DNA of 64,000 bases from NCBI RefSeq assembly GCF_040115645.1, contig NW_027096036.1, forward strand, positions 496,001-560,000, given 5' to 3'. Of this stretch, positions 9,141 to 22,600 are shown piece after piece. This DNA comes from Euwallacea fornicatus. Taxonomy: Eukaryota > Arthropoda > Insecta > Coleoptera > Curculionidae. Made by a program: the position numbers and the translations under genes. How positions within the stretch are numbered: the first letter of the stretch is position 1; each line of letters starts with the position of its first letter. Below the pieces are notes generated by a model. That model saw nothing but the letters and a program-made list of their open reading frames with translations, was not told the origin of the DNA and ran no database searches.

Positions 9141-11215
9141 TAAACAAAGTGTCAAATTAATCAGCTCGACGAGATTTTGAAGATGTCACAACACATCAGA
9201 ATTACATCTTGTTGAACTTCCAAGAAAAATAGTACTTTATGTGCTCAAACACGCAACTTTTTTGACTTTTCATAATTTGAAACTCGATAACTTCGGCAAA
9301 TGAGGACCAAATTTGTTAAACAAAGTGTCAAATTAATCAGCTCGACGAGATCTTTAACATGACACAACACATCAGAATTGCATCTTGTTGTACTGACAAG
9401 AAAAATAGTACTTTATGTGCTCAAACACACAACCTGTGTGAGTTTTCAAACTTTGAAGCTCGATAACATCGGCAAATGAGGACCAAATTTGTTAAACAGA
9501 GTGTCAAATTAATCAGCTCGACGAGATTTTGAAGATGTCACAACACATCAGAATTGCATCTTGTTGAACTTCCAAGAAAAATAGTACTTTATGTGCTCAA
9601 ACACGCAACTTTTTTGACTTTTCATAATTTGAAACTCGATAACTTCGGCAAATGAGGACCAAATTTGTTAAACAAAGTGTCAAATTAATCAGCTCGACGA
9701 GATCTTTAACATGACACAACACATCAGAATTGCATCTTGTTGTACTTCCAAGAAAAATAGTACTTTATGTGCTCAAACACACAACCTGTGTGACTTTTCA
9801 AACTTTGAAGCTCGATAACATCGGCAAATGAGGACCAAATTTGTTAAACAGAGTGTCAAATTAAACAGCTCGACGAGATCTTTAACATGACACAACACAT
9901 CAGAATTGCATCTTGTTGAACTTCCAAGAAAAATAGTACTTTATGTGCTCAAACACAAAACTTATGTGACTTTTCAAATTTTGAAACTCGATAACTTCGG
10001 CAAATGAGGACCAAATTTGTTAAACAAAGTGTCAAATTAGTCACCTCAACGAGATTTTGAAGATGTCACAACACATCAGAATTGCATCTTGTTGAACTTC
10101 CAAGAAAAATAGTACTTTATGTGCTCAAACACACAACTTGTGTGACTTTTCAAACTTTGAAGCTCGATAACTTCGGCAAATGTGGACCAAATTTGTTAAA
10201 CAAAGTGTCAAATTAGTCACCTCAACGAGATTTTGAAGATGTCACAACACATCAGAATTGCATCTTGTTGTACTTCCAAGAAAAATAGTACTTTATGTGC
10301 TCAAACACAAAACTTATGTGACTTTTCAAATTTTGAAACTCGATAACTTCGGCAAATGAGGACCAAATTTGTTAAACAAAGTGTCAAATTAGTCACCTCA
10401 ACGAGATTTTGAAGATGTCACAACACATCAGAATTGCATCTTGTTGTACTTCCAAGAAAAATAGTACTTTATGTGCTCAAACACACAACCTGTGTGACTT
10501 TTCAAACTTTGAAGCTCGATAACATCGGCAAATGAGGACCAAATTTGTTAAACACAGTGTCAAATTAAACAGCTCAACGAGATCTTTAACATGACACAAC
10601 ACATCAGAATTGCATCTTGTTGAACTTCCAAGAAAAATAGTACTTTATGTGCTCAAACACCCAACTTGTGTGACTTTTCAAAATTTGAAACTCGATAACT
10701 TCGGCAAATGAGGACCAAATTTGTTAAACAAAGTGTCAAATTAGTCACCTCAACGAGATTTTGAAGATGTCACAACACATCAGAATTGCATCTTGTTGAA
10801 CTTCCAAGAAAAATAGTACTTTATGTGCTCAAACACCCAACTTGTGTGACTTTTCAAACTTTGAAGCTCGATAACATCGGCAAATGAGGACCAAATTTGT
10901 TAAACAGAGTGTCAAATTAATCAGCTCGACGAGATCTTTAACATGACCCAACACATCATGATTGCATCTTGTTGAACTTCCAAGAAAAATAGTACTTTAT
11001 GTGCTCAAACACACAACTTGTGTGACTTTTCAAACTTTGAAGCTCGATAACTTCGGCAAATGTGGACCAAATTTGTTAAACAAAGTGTCAAATTAGTCAC
11101 CTCAACGAGATTTTGAAGATGTCACAACACATCAGAATTGTATCTTGTTGAACTTCCAAGAAAAATAGTACTTTATGTGCTCAAACACGCAACTTTTTTG
11201 ACTTTTCAAAATTTG
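9141..11215 (+). repeat. Domain I/II transition with private variants
   Basis: About twelve monomers containing variants limited to this stretch. TTGTTGTACT replaces TTGTTGAACT near 9,387, 9,738, 10,266 and 10,442; the first of these also reads TACTGACAAG. TTCATAATTTGAA, which breaks dyad 3, occurs near 9,270 and 9,622. Monomers near 9,841-9,890 and 10,540-10,590 read AATTAAACAGCTC. These local sets show that small groups of neighbours have been copied together. Confidence 0.8.
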
Positions 11216-14200
11216 AAACTCGATAACTTCGGCAAATGAGGACCAAATTTGTTAAACAAAGTGTCAAATTAGTCACCTCAACGAGATTTTGAAGATGTCA
11301 CAACACATCAGAATTGCATCTTGTTGAACTTCCAAGAAAAATAGTACTTTATGTGCTCAAACACACAACTTGTGTGACTTTTCAAACTTTGAAGCTCGAT
11401 AACTTCGGCAAATGAGTACCAAATTCCTTAAACAAAGTGTCAAATTAATCAGCTCGACGAGATTTTAAAAATGTCACAACACATCAGAATTGCATCTTGT
11501 TGAACTTCCAAGAAAAATAGTACTTTATGTGCTCAAACACCCAACTTGTGTGACTTTTCAAACTTTGAAGCTCGATAACTTCGGCAAATGTGGACCAAAT
11601 TTTTTAAACATAGTGTCAAATTAGTCACCTCAACGAGATTTTGAAGATGTCACAACACATCAGAATTGCATCTTGTTGAACTTCCAAGAAAAATAGTACT
11701 TTATGTGCTCAAACACACAACCTGTGTGACTTTTCAAATTTTGAAGCTCGATAACATCGGCAAATGAGGACCAAATTTGTTAAACAGAGTGTCAAATTAA
11801 TCAGCTCGACGAGATTTTGAAGATGTCACAACACATCAGAATTGCATCTTGTTGAACTTCCAAGAAAAATAGTACTTTATGTGCTCAAACACACAACTTG
11901 TGTGACTTTTCAAACTTTGAAGCTCTATAACATCGGCAAATGAGCACCAAATTTGTTAAACAGAGTGTCAAATTAATCAGCTCGACGAGATCTTTAACAT
12001 CACCCAACACATCATAATTGCATCTTGTTGAACTTCCAAGAAAAATAGTACTTTATGTGCTCAAACACAAAACTTGTGTGAGTTTTCAAACTTTGAAGCT
12101 CGATAACATCGGCAAATGAGGACCAAAATTGTTAAACAGAGTGTCAAATTAATCAGCTCGACGAGATCTTTAACATGACCCAACACATCATGATTGCATC
12201 TTGTTGAACTTCCAAGAAAAATAGTACTTTATGTGCTCAAACACACAACTTGTGTGACTTTTCAAACTTTGAAGCTCGATAACTTCGGCAAATGAGGACC
12301 AAATTTGTTAAACAAAGTGTCAAATTAATCAGCTCGACGAGATTTTGAAGATGTCACAACACATCAGAATTGCATCTTGTTGAACTTCCAAGAAAATTAG
12401 TACTTTATGTGCTCAAACACGCAACTTTTTTGACTTTTCAAAATTTGAAACTCGATAACTTCGGCAAATGAGGACCAAATTTGTTAAACAAAGTGTCAAA
12501 TTAATCAGCTCGACGAGATCTTTAACATGACACAACACATCAGAATTGCATCTTGTTGAACTTCCATGAAAAATAGTACATTATGTGCTCAAACACGCAA
12601 CTTTTTTGACTTTTCAAAATTTGAAACTCGATAACTTCGGCAAATGAGGACCAAATTTGTTAAACAAAGTGTCAAATTAATCAGCTCGACGAGATCTTTA
12701 ACATGACACAACACATCAGAATTGCATCTTGTTGAACTTCCAAGAAAAATAGTACTTTATGTGCTCAAACACGCAACTTTTTTGACTTTTCAAAATTTGA
12801 AACTCGATAACTTCGGCAAATGAGGACCAAATTTGTTAAACAAAGTGTCAAATTAATCAGCTCGACGAGATCTTTAACATGACACAACACATCAGAATTG
12901 CATCTTGTTGAACTTCCAAGAAAAATAGTACTTTATGTGCTCAAACACCCAACTTGTGTGACTTTTCAAACTTTGAAGCTCGATAACTTCGGCAAATGTG
13001 GACCAAATTTGTTAAACAAAGTGTCAAATTAGACACCTCAACGAGATTTTGAAGATGTCACAACACATCAGAATTGTATCTTGTTGAACTTCCAAGAAAA
13101 ATAGTACTTTATGTGCTCAAACACGCAACTTTTTTGACTTTTCAAAATTTGAAACTCGATAACTTCGGCAAATGAGGACCAAATTTGTTAAACAAAGTGT
13201 CAAATTAGTCACCTCAACGAGATTTTGAAGATGTCACAACACATCAGAATTGCATCTTGTTGAACTTCCAAGAAAAATAGTACTTTATGTGCTCAAACAC
13301 ACAACTTGTGTGACTTTTCAAACTTTGAAGCTCGATAACTTCGGCAAATGTGGACCAAATTTGTTAAACATAGTGTCAAATTAGTCACCTCAACGAGATT
13401 TTGAAGATGTCACAACACATCAGAATTGCATCTTGTTGAACTTCCAAGAAAAATAGTACTTTATGTGCTCAAACACACAACCTGTGTGACTTTTCAAATT
13501 TTGAAGCTCGATAACATCGGCAAATGAGGACCAAATTTGTTAAACAGAGTGTCAAATTAATCAGCTCGACGAGATTTTGAAGATGTCACAACACATCAGA
13601 ATTGCATCTTGTTGAACTTCCAAGAAAAATAGTACTTTATGTGCTCAAACACACAACTTGTGTGACTTTTCAAACTTTGAAGCTCTATAACATCGGCAAA
13701 TGAGCACCAAATTTGTTAAACAGAGTGTCAAATTAATCAGCTCGACGAGATTTTGAAGATGTCACAACACATCAGAATTGCATCTTGTTGAACTTCCAAG
13801 AAAAATAGTACTTTATGTGCTCAAACACACAACCTGTGTGACTTTTCAAACTTTGAAGCTCGATAACATCGGCAAATGAGTACCAAATTCCTTAAACAAA
13901 GTGTCAAATTAATCAGCTCGACGAGATTTTAAAAATGTCACAACACATCAGAATTGCATCTTGTTGAACTTCCAAGAAAAATAGTACTTTATGTGCTCAA
14001 ACACCCAACTTGTGTGACTTTTCAAACTTTGAAGCTCGATAACTTCGGCAAATGTGGACCAAATTTGTTAAACAAAGTGTCAAATTAGTCACCTCAACGA
14101 GATTTTGAAGATGTCACAACACATCAGAATTGCATCTTGTTGAACTTCCAAGAAAAATAGTACTTTATGTGCTCAAACACACAACTTGTGTGACTTTTCA

Positions 14201-17200
14201 AATTTTGAAGCTCGATAACATCGGCAAATGAGGACCAAATTTGTTAAACAGATTGTCAAATTAATCAGCTCGACGAGATTTTGAAGATGTCACAACACAT
14301 CAGAATTGCATCTTGTTGAACTTCCAAGAAAAATAGTACTTTATGTGCTCAAACACACAACTTGTGTGACTTTTCAAACTTTGAAGCTCTATAACATCGG
14401 CAAATGAGCACCAAATTTGTTAAACAGAGTGTCAAATTAATCAGCTCGACGAGATTTTGAAGATGTCACAACACATCAGAATTGCATCTTGTTGAACTTC
14501 CAAGAAAAATAGTACTTTATGTGCTCAAACACGCAACTTTTTTGACTTTTCAAAATTTGAAACTCGATAACTTCGGCAAATGAGGACCAAATTTGTTAAA
14601 CAAAGTGTCAAATTAGTCACCTCAACGAGATTTTGAAGATGTCACAACACATCAGAATTGCATCTTGTTGAACTTCCAAGAAAAATAGTACTTTATGTGC
14701 TCAAACACCCAACTTGTGTGACTTTTCAAACTTTGAAGCTCGATAACATCGGCAAATGAGGACCAAATTTGTTAAACAGAGTGTCAAATTAATCAGCTCG
14801 ACGAGATCTTTAACATGACACAACACATCAGAATTGCATCTTGTTGAACTTCCAAGAAAAATAGTACTTTATGTGCTCAAACACAAAACTTATGTGACTT
14901 TTCAAATTTTGAAACTCGATAACTTCGGCAAATGAGGACCAAATTTGTTAAACAAAGTGTCAAATTAGTCACCTCAACGAGATTTTGAAGATGTCACAAC
15001 ACATCAGAATTGCATCTTGTTGAACTTCCAAGAAAAATAGTACTTTATGTGCTCAAACACACAACTTGTGTGACTTTTCAAACTTTGAAGCTCGATAACT
15101 TCGGCAAATGAGTACCAAATTCCTTAAACAAAGTGTCAAATTAATCAGCTCGACGAGATTTTAAAAATGTCACAACACATCAGAATTGCATCTTGTTGAA
15201 CTTCCAAGAAAAATAGTACTTTATGTGCTCAAACACCCAACTTGTGTGACTTTTCAAACTTTGAAGCTCGATAACTTCGGCAAATGTGGACCAAATTTGT
15301 TAAACATAGTGTCAAATTAGTCACCTCAACGAGATTTTGAAGATGTCACAACACATCAGAATTGCATCTTGTTGAACTTCCAAGAAAAATAGTACTTTAT
15401 GTGCTCAAACACACAACCTGTGTGACTTTTCAAATTTTGAAGCTCGATAACATCGGCAAATGAGGACCAAATTTGTTAAACAGAGTGTCAAATTAATCAG
15501 CTCGACGAGATTTTGAAGATGTCACAACACATCAGAATTGCATCTTGTTGAACTTCCAAGAAAAATAGTACTTTATGTGCTCAAACACACAACTTGTGTG
15601 ACTTTTCAAACTTTGAAGCTCTATAACATCGGCAAATGAGCACCAAATTTGTTAAACAGAGTGTCAAATTAATCAGCTCGACGAGATCTTTAACATCACC
15701 CAACACATCATAATTGCATCTTGTTGAACTTCCAAGAAAAATAGTACTTTATGTGCTCAAACACAAAACTTGTGTGAGTTTTCAAACTTTGAAGCTCGAT
15801 AACATCGGCAAATGAGGACCAAAATTGTTAAACAGAGTGTCAAATTAATCAGCTCGACGAGATCTTTAACATGACCCAACACATCATGATTGCATCTTGT
15901 TGAACTTCCAAGAAAAATAGTACTTTATGTGCTCAAACACACAACTTGTGTGACTTTTCAAACTTTGAAGCTCGATAACTTCGGCAAATGAGGACCAAAT
16001 TTGTTAAACAAAGTGTCAAATTAATCAGCTCGACGAGATTTTGAAGATGTCACAACACATCAGAATTGCATCTTGTTGAACTTCCAAGAAAATTAGTACT
16101 TTATGTGCTCAAACACGCAACTTTTTTGACTTTTCAAAATTTGAAACTCGATAACTTCGGCAAATGAGGACCAAATTTGTTAAACAAAGTGTCAAATTAA
16201 TCAGCTCGACGAGATCTTTAACATGACACAACACATCAGAATTGCATCTTGTTGAACTTCCATGAAAAATAGTACATTATGTGCTCAAACACGCAACTTT
16301 TTTGACTTTTCAAAATTTGAAACTCGATAACTTCGGCAAATGAGGACCAAATTTGTTAAACAAAGTGTCAAATTAATCAGCTCGACGAGATCTTTAACAT
16401 GACACAACACATCAGAATTGCATCTTGTTGAACTTCCAAGAAAAATAGTACTTTATGTGCTCAAACACGCAACTTTTTTGACTTTTCAAAATTTGAAACT
16501 CGATAACTTCGGCAAATGAGGACCAAATTTGTTAAACAAAGTGTCAAATTAATCAGCTCGACGAGATCTTTAACATGACACAACACATCAGAATTGCATC
16601 TTGTTGAACTTCCAAGAAAAATAGTACTTTATGTGCTCAAACACCCAACTTGTGTGACTTTTCAAACTTTGAAGCTCGATAACTTCGGCAAATGTGGACC
16701 AAATTTGTTAAACAAAGTGTCAAATTAGACACCTCAACGAGATTTTGAAGATGTCACAACACATCAGAATTGTATCTTGTTGAACTTCCAAGAAAAATAG
16801 TACTTTATGTGCTCAAACACGCAACTTTTTTGACTTTTCAAAATTTGAAACTCGATAACTTCGGCAAATGAGGACCAAATTTGTTAAACAAAGTGTCAAA
16901 TTAGTCACCTCAACGAGATTTTGAAGATGTCACAACACATCAGAATTGCATCTTGTTGAACTTCCAAGAAAAATAGTACTTTATGTGCTCAAACACACAA
17001 CTTGTGTGACTTTTCAAACTTTGAAGCTCGATAACTTCGGCAAATGAGTACCAAATTCCTTAAACAAAGTGTCAAATTAATCAGCTCGACGAGATTTTAA
17101 AAATGTCACAACACATCAGAATTGCATCTTGTTGAACTTCCAAGAAAAATAGTACTTTATGTGCTCAAACACCCAACTTGTGTGACTTTTCAAACTTTGA

Positions 17201-18700
17201 AGCTCGATAACTTCGGCAAATGTGGACCAAATTTGTTAAACATAGTGTCAAATTAGTCACCTCAACGAGATTTTGAAGATGTCACAACACATCAGAATTG
17301 CATCTTGTTGAACTTCCAAGAAAAATAGTACTTTATGTGCTCAAACACACAACCTGTGTGACTTTTCAAATTTTGAAGCTCGATAACATCGGCAAATGAG
17401 GACCAAATTTGTTAAACAGAGTGTCAAATTAATCAGCTCGACGAGATTTTGAAGATGTCACAACACATCAGAATTGCATCTTGTTGAACTTCCAAGAAAA
17501 ATAGTACTTTATGTGCTCAAACACACAACTTGTGTGACTTTTCAAACTTTGAAGCTCTATAACATCGGCAAATGAGCACCAAATTTGTTAAACAGAGTGT
17601 CAAATTAATCAGCTCGACGAGATTTTGAAGATGTCACAACACATCAGAATTGCATCTTGTTGAACTTCCAAGAAAAATAGTACTTTATGTGCTCAAACAC
17701 ACAACCTGTGTGACTTTTCAAACTTTGAAGCTCGATAACATCGGCAAATGAGTACCAAATTCCTTAAACAAAGTGTCAAATTAATCAGCTCGACGAGATT
17801 TTAAAAATGTCACAACACATCAGAATTGCATCTTGTTGAACTTCCAAGAAAAATAGTACTTTATGTGCTCAAACACCCAACTTGTGTGACTTTTCAAACT
17901 TTGAAGCTCGATAACTTCGGCAAATGTGGACCAAATTTGTTAAACAAAGTGTCAAATTAGTCACCTCAACGAGATTTTGAAGATGTCACAACACATCAGA
18001 ATTGCATCTTGTTGAACTTCCAAGAAAAATAGTACTTTATGTGCTCAAACACACAACTTGTGTGACTTTTCAAATTTTGAAGCTCGATAACATCGGCAAA
18101 TGAGGACCAAATTTGTTAAACAGATTGTCAAATTAATCAGCTCGACGAGATTTTGAAGATGTCACAACACATCAGAATTGCATCTTGTTGAACTTCCAAG
18201 AAAAATAGTACTTTATGTGCTCAAACACACAACTTGTGTGACTTTTCAAACTTTGAAGCTCTATAACATCGGCAAATGAGCACCAAATTTGTTAAACAGA
18301 GTGTCAAATTAATCAGCTCGACGAGATTTTGAAGATGTCACAACACATCAGAATTGCATCTTGTTGAACTTCCAAGAAAAATAGTACTTTATGTGCTCAA
18401 ACACCCAACTTGTGTGACTTTTCAAACTTTGAAGCTCGATAACATCGGCAAATGAGGACCAAATTTGTTAAACAGAGTGTCAAATTAATCAGCTCGACGA
18501 GATCTTTAACATGACACAACACATCAGAATTGCATCTTGTTGAACTTCCAAGAAAAATAGTACTTTATGTGCTCAAACACAAAACTTATGTGACTTTTCA
18601 AATTTTGAAACTCGATAACTTCGGCAAATGAGGACCAAATTTGTTAAACAAAGTGTCAAATTAGTCACCTCAACGAGATTTTGAAGATGTCACAACACAT
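11216..18700 (+). repeat. Domain II HOR, copies 1 and 2 (21-22 monomers)
   Basis: From about 11,216 the order of variants repeats from about 14,912, offset 21 monomers (3696 bp). Markers: ACATCACCCAAC with ATAATTG at 12,001 and 15,697; CTTCCATGAAAAATAG with AGTACA at 12,561 and 16,257. The offset becomes 22 monomers (3872 bp) near 13,351/17,223 because the second copy has one extra monomer, and returns to 21 near 14,640/18,336 after the loss of one with the CGCAACTTTTTTG box. The CAGATTGTC marker at 14,249 and 18,121 confirms the 22-monomer part. Such one-monomer gains and losses between otherwise matching units are typical of unequal crossover. Confidence 0.8.
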
Positions 18701-19600
18701 CAGAATTGCATCTTGTTGAACTTCCAAGAAAAATAGTACTTTATGTGCTCAAACACACAACTTGTGTGACTTTTCAAACTTTGAAGCTCTATAACATCGG
18801 CAAATGAGCACCAAATTTGTTAAACAGAGTGTCAAATTAATCAGCTCGACGAGATCTTTAACATCACCCAACACATCATAATTGCATCTTGTTGAACTTC
18901 CAAGAAAAATAGTACTTTATGTGCTCAAACACAAAACTTGTGTGAGTTTTCAAACTTTGAAGCTCGATAACATCGGCAAATGAGGACCAAAATTGTTAAA
19001 CAGAGTGTCAAATTAATCAGCTCGACGAGATCTTTAACATGACCCAACACATCATGATTGCATCTTGTTGAACTTCCAAGAAAAATAGTACTTTATGTGC
19101 TCAAACACACAACTTGTGTGACTTTTCAAACTTTGAAGCTCGATAACTTCGGCAAATGAGGACCAAATTTGTTAAACAAAGTGTCAAATTAATCAGCTCG
19201 ACGAGATTTTGAAGATGTCACAACACATCAGAATTGCATCTTGTTGAACTTCCAAGAAAATTAGTACTTTATGTGCTCAAACACGCAACTTTTTTGACTT
19301 TTCAAAATTTGAAACTCGATAACTTCGGCAAATGAGGACCAAATTTGTTAAACAAAGTGTCAAATTAATCAGCTCGACGAGATCTTTAACATGACACAAC
19401 ACATCAGAATTGCATCTTGTTGAACTTCCAAGAAAATTAGTACTTTATGTGCTCAAACACGCAACTTTTTTGACTTTTCAAAATTTGAAACTCGATAACT
19501 TCGGCAAATGAGGACCAAATTTGTTAAACAAAGTGTCAAATTAATCAGCTCGACGAGATCTTTAACATGACACAACACATCAGAATTGCATCTTGTTGAA
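18701..19600 (+). repeat. Domain II junction stretch
   Basis: About five monomers that continue the domain II order but start from an internal point. The sequence at 18,721 matches 15,553, a spacing of 18 monomers, so several monomers of the unit are missing at the join. An extra monomer with AAAATTAGTACT is present near 19,381-19,560 compared with the earlier copies. Markers ACATCACCCAAC at 18,865 and CATGAAAAATAG at 19,605 place it in the same family. Confidence 0.7.
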
Positions 19601-22600
19601 CTTCCATGAAAAATAGTACATTATGTGCTCAAACACGCAACTTTTTTGACTTTTCAAAATTTGAAACTCGATAACTTCGGCAAATGAGGACCAAATTTGT
19701 TAAACAAAGTGTCAAATTAATCAGCTCGACGAGATCTTTAACATGACACAACACATCAGAATTGCATCTTGTTGAACTTCCAAGAAAAATAGTACTTTAT
19801 GTGCTCAAACACCCAACTTGTGTGACTTTTCAAACTTTGAAGCTCGATAACTTCGGCAAATGAGGACCAAATTTGTTAAACAAAGTGTCAAATTAGTCAC
19901 CTCAACGAGATTTTGAAGATGTCACAACACATCAGAATTGTATCTTGTTGAACTTCCAAGAAAAATAGTACTTTATGTGCTCAAACACGCAACTTTTTTG
20001 ACTTTTCAAAATTTGAAACTCGATAACTTCGGCAAATGAGGACCAAATTTGTTAAACAAAGTGTCAAATTAGTCACCTCAACGAGATTTTGAAGATGTCA
20101 CAACACATCAGAATTGCATCTTGTTGAACTTCCAAGAAAAATAGTACTTTATGTGCTCAAACACGCAACTTTTTTGACTTTTCAAAATTTGAAACTCGAT
20201 AACTTCGGCAAATGAGGACCAAATTTGTTAAACAAAGTGTCAAATTAGTCACCTCAACGAGATTTTGAAGATGTCACAACACATCAGAATTGCATCTTGT
20301 TGAACTTCCAAGAAAAATAGTACTTTATGTGCTCAAACACACAACTTGTGTGACTTTTCAAACTTTGAAGCTCGATAACTTCGGCAAATGAGTACCAAAT
20401 TCCTTAAACAAAGTGTCAAATTAATCAGCTCGACGAGATTTTAAAAATGTCACAACACATCAGAATTGCATCTTGTTGAACTTCCAAGAAAAATAGTACT
20501 TTATGTGCTCAAACACCCAACTTGTGTGACTTTTCAAACTTTGAAGCTCGATAACTTCGGCAAATGTGGACCAAATTTGTTAAACATAGTGTCAAATTAA
20601 TCAGCTCGACGAGATTTTAAAAATGTCACAACACATCAGAATTGCATCTTGTTGAACTTCCAAGAAAAATAGTACTTTATGTGCTCAAACACCCAACTTG
20701 TGTGACTTTTCAAACTTTGAAGCTCGATAACTTCGGCAAATGTGGACCAAATTTGTTAAACATAGTGTCAAATTAGTCACCTCAACGAGATTTTGAAGAT
20801 GTCACAACACATCAGAATTGCATCTTGTTGAACTTCCAAGAAAAATAGTACTTTATGTGCTCAAACACACAACCTGTGTGACTTTTCAAATTTTGAAGCT
20901 CGATAACATCGGCAAATGAGGACCAAATTTGTTAAACAGAGTGTCAAATTAATCAGCTCGACGAGATTTTGAAGATGTCACAACACATCAGAATTGCATC
21001 TTGTTGAACTTCCAAGAAAAATAGTACTTTATGTGCTCAAACACACAACTTGTGTGACTTTTCAAACTTTGAAGCTCTATAACATCGGCAAATGAGCACC
21101 AAATTTGTTAAACAGAGTGTCAAATTAATCAGCTCGACGAGATTTTGAAGATGTCACAACACATCAGAATTGCATCTTGTTGAACTTCCAAGAAAAATAG
21201 TACTTTATGTGCTCAAACACACAACCTGTGTGACTTTTCAAACTTTGAAGCTCGATAACATCGGCAAATGAGTACCAAATTCCTTAAACAAAGTGTCAAA
21301 TTAATCAGCTCGACGAGATTTTAAAAATGTCACAACACATCAGAATTGCATCTTGTTGAACTTCCAAGAAAAATAGTACTTTATGTGCTCAAACACCCAA
21401 CTTGTGTGACTTTTCAAACTTTGAAGCTCGATAACTTCGGCAAATGTGGACCAAATTTGTTAAACAAAGTGTCAAATTAGTCACCTCAACGAGATTTTGA
21501 AGATGTCACAACACATCAGAATTGCATCTTGTTGAACTTCCAAGAAAAATAGTACTTTATGTGCTCAAACACACAACTTGTGTGACTTTTCAAATTTTGA
21601 AGCTCGATAACATCGGCAAATGAGGACCAAATTTGTTAAACAGATTGTCAAATTAATCAGCTCGACGAGATTTTGAAGATGTCACAACACATCAGAATTG
21701 CATCTTGTTGAACTTCCAAGAAAAATAGTACTTTATGTGCTCAAACACACAACTTGTGTGACTTTTCAAACTTTGAAGCTCTATAACATCGGCAAATGAG
21801 CACCAAATTTGTTAAACAGAGTGTCAAATTAATCAGCTCGACGAGATTTTGAAGATGTCACAACACATCAGAATTGCATCTTGTTGAACTTCCAAGAAAA
21901 ATAGTACTTTATGTGCTCAAACACGCAACTTTTTTGACTTTTCAAAATTTGAAACTCGATAACTTCGGCAAATGAGGACCAAATTTGTTAAACAAAGTGT
22001 CAAATTAGTCACCTCAACGAGATTTTGAAGATGTCACAACACATCAGAATTGCATCTTGTTGAACTTCCAAGAAAAATAGTACTTTATGTGCTCAAACAC
22101 CCAACTTGTGTGACTTTTCAAACTTTGAAGCTCGATAACATCGGCAAATGAGGACCAAATTTGTTAAACAGAGTGTCAAATTAATCAGCTCGACGAGATC
22201 TTTAACATGACACAACACATCAGAATTGCATCTTGTTGAACTTCCAAGAAAAATAGTACTTTATGTGCTCAAACACAAAACTTATGTGACTTTTCAAATT
22301 TTGAAACTCGATAACTTCGGCAAATGAGGACCAAATTTGTTAAACAAAGTGTCAAATTAGTCACCTCAACGAGATTTTGAAGATGTCACAACACATCAGA
22401 ATTGCATCTTGTTGAACTTCCAAGAAAAATAGTACTTTATGTGCTCAAACACACAACTTGTGTGACTTTTCAAACTTTGAAGCTCGATAACTTCGGCAAA
22501 TGAGTACCAAATTCCTTAAACAGAGTGTCAAATTAATCAGCTCGACGAGATCTTTAACATGACGCAACACATCAGAATTGCATCTTGTTGAACTTCTAAG

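Noticed and set aside
9381..9400. Insertion or mobile element footprint at TACTGACAAG
   Set aside because: The register is unchanged and only a few substitutions are present.
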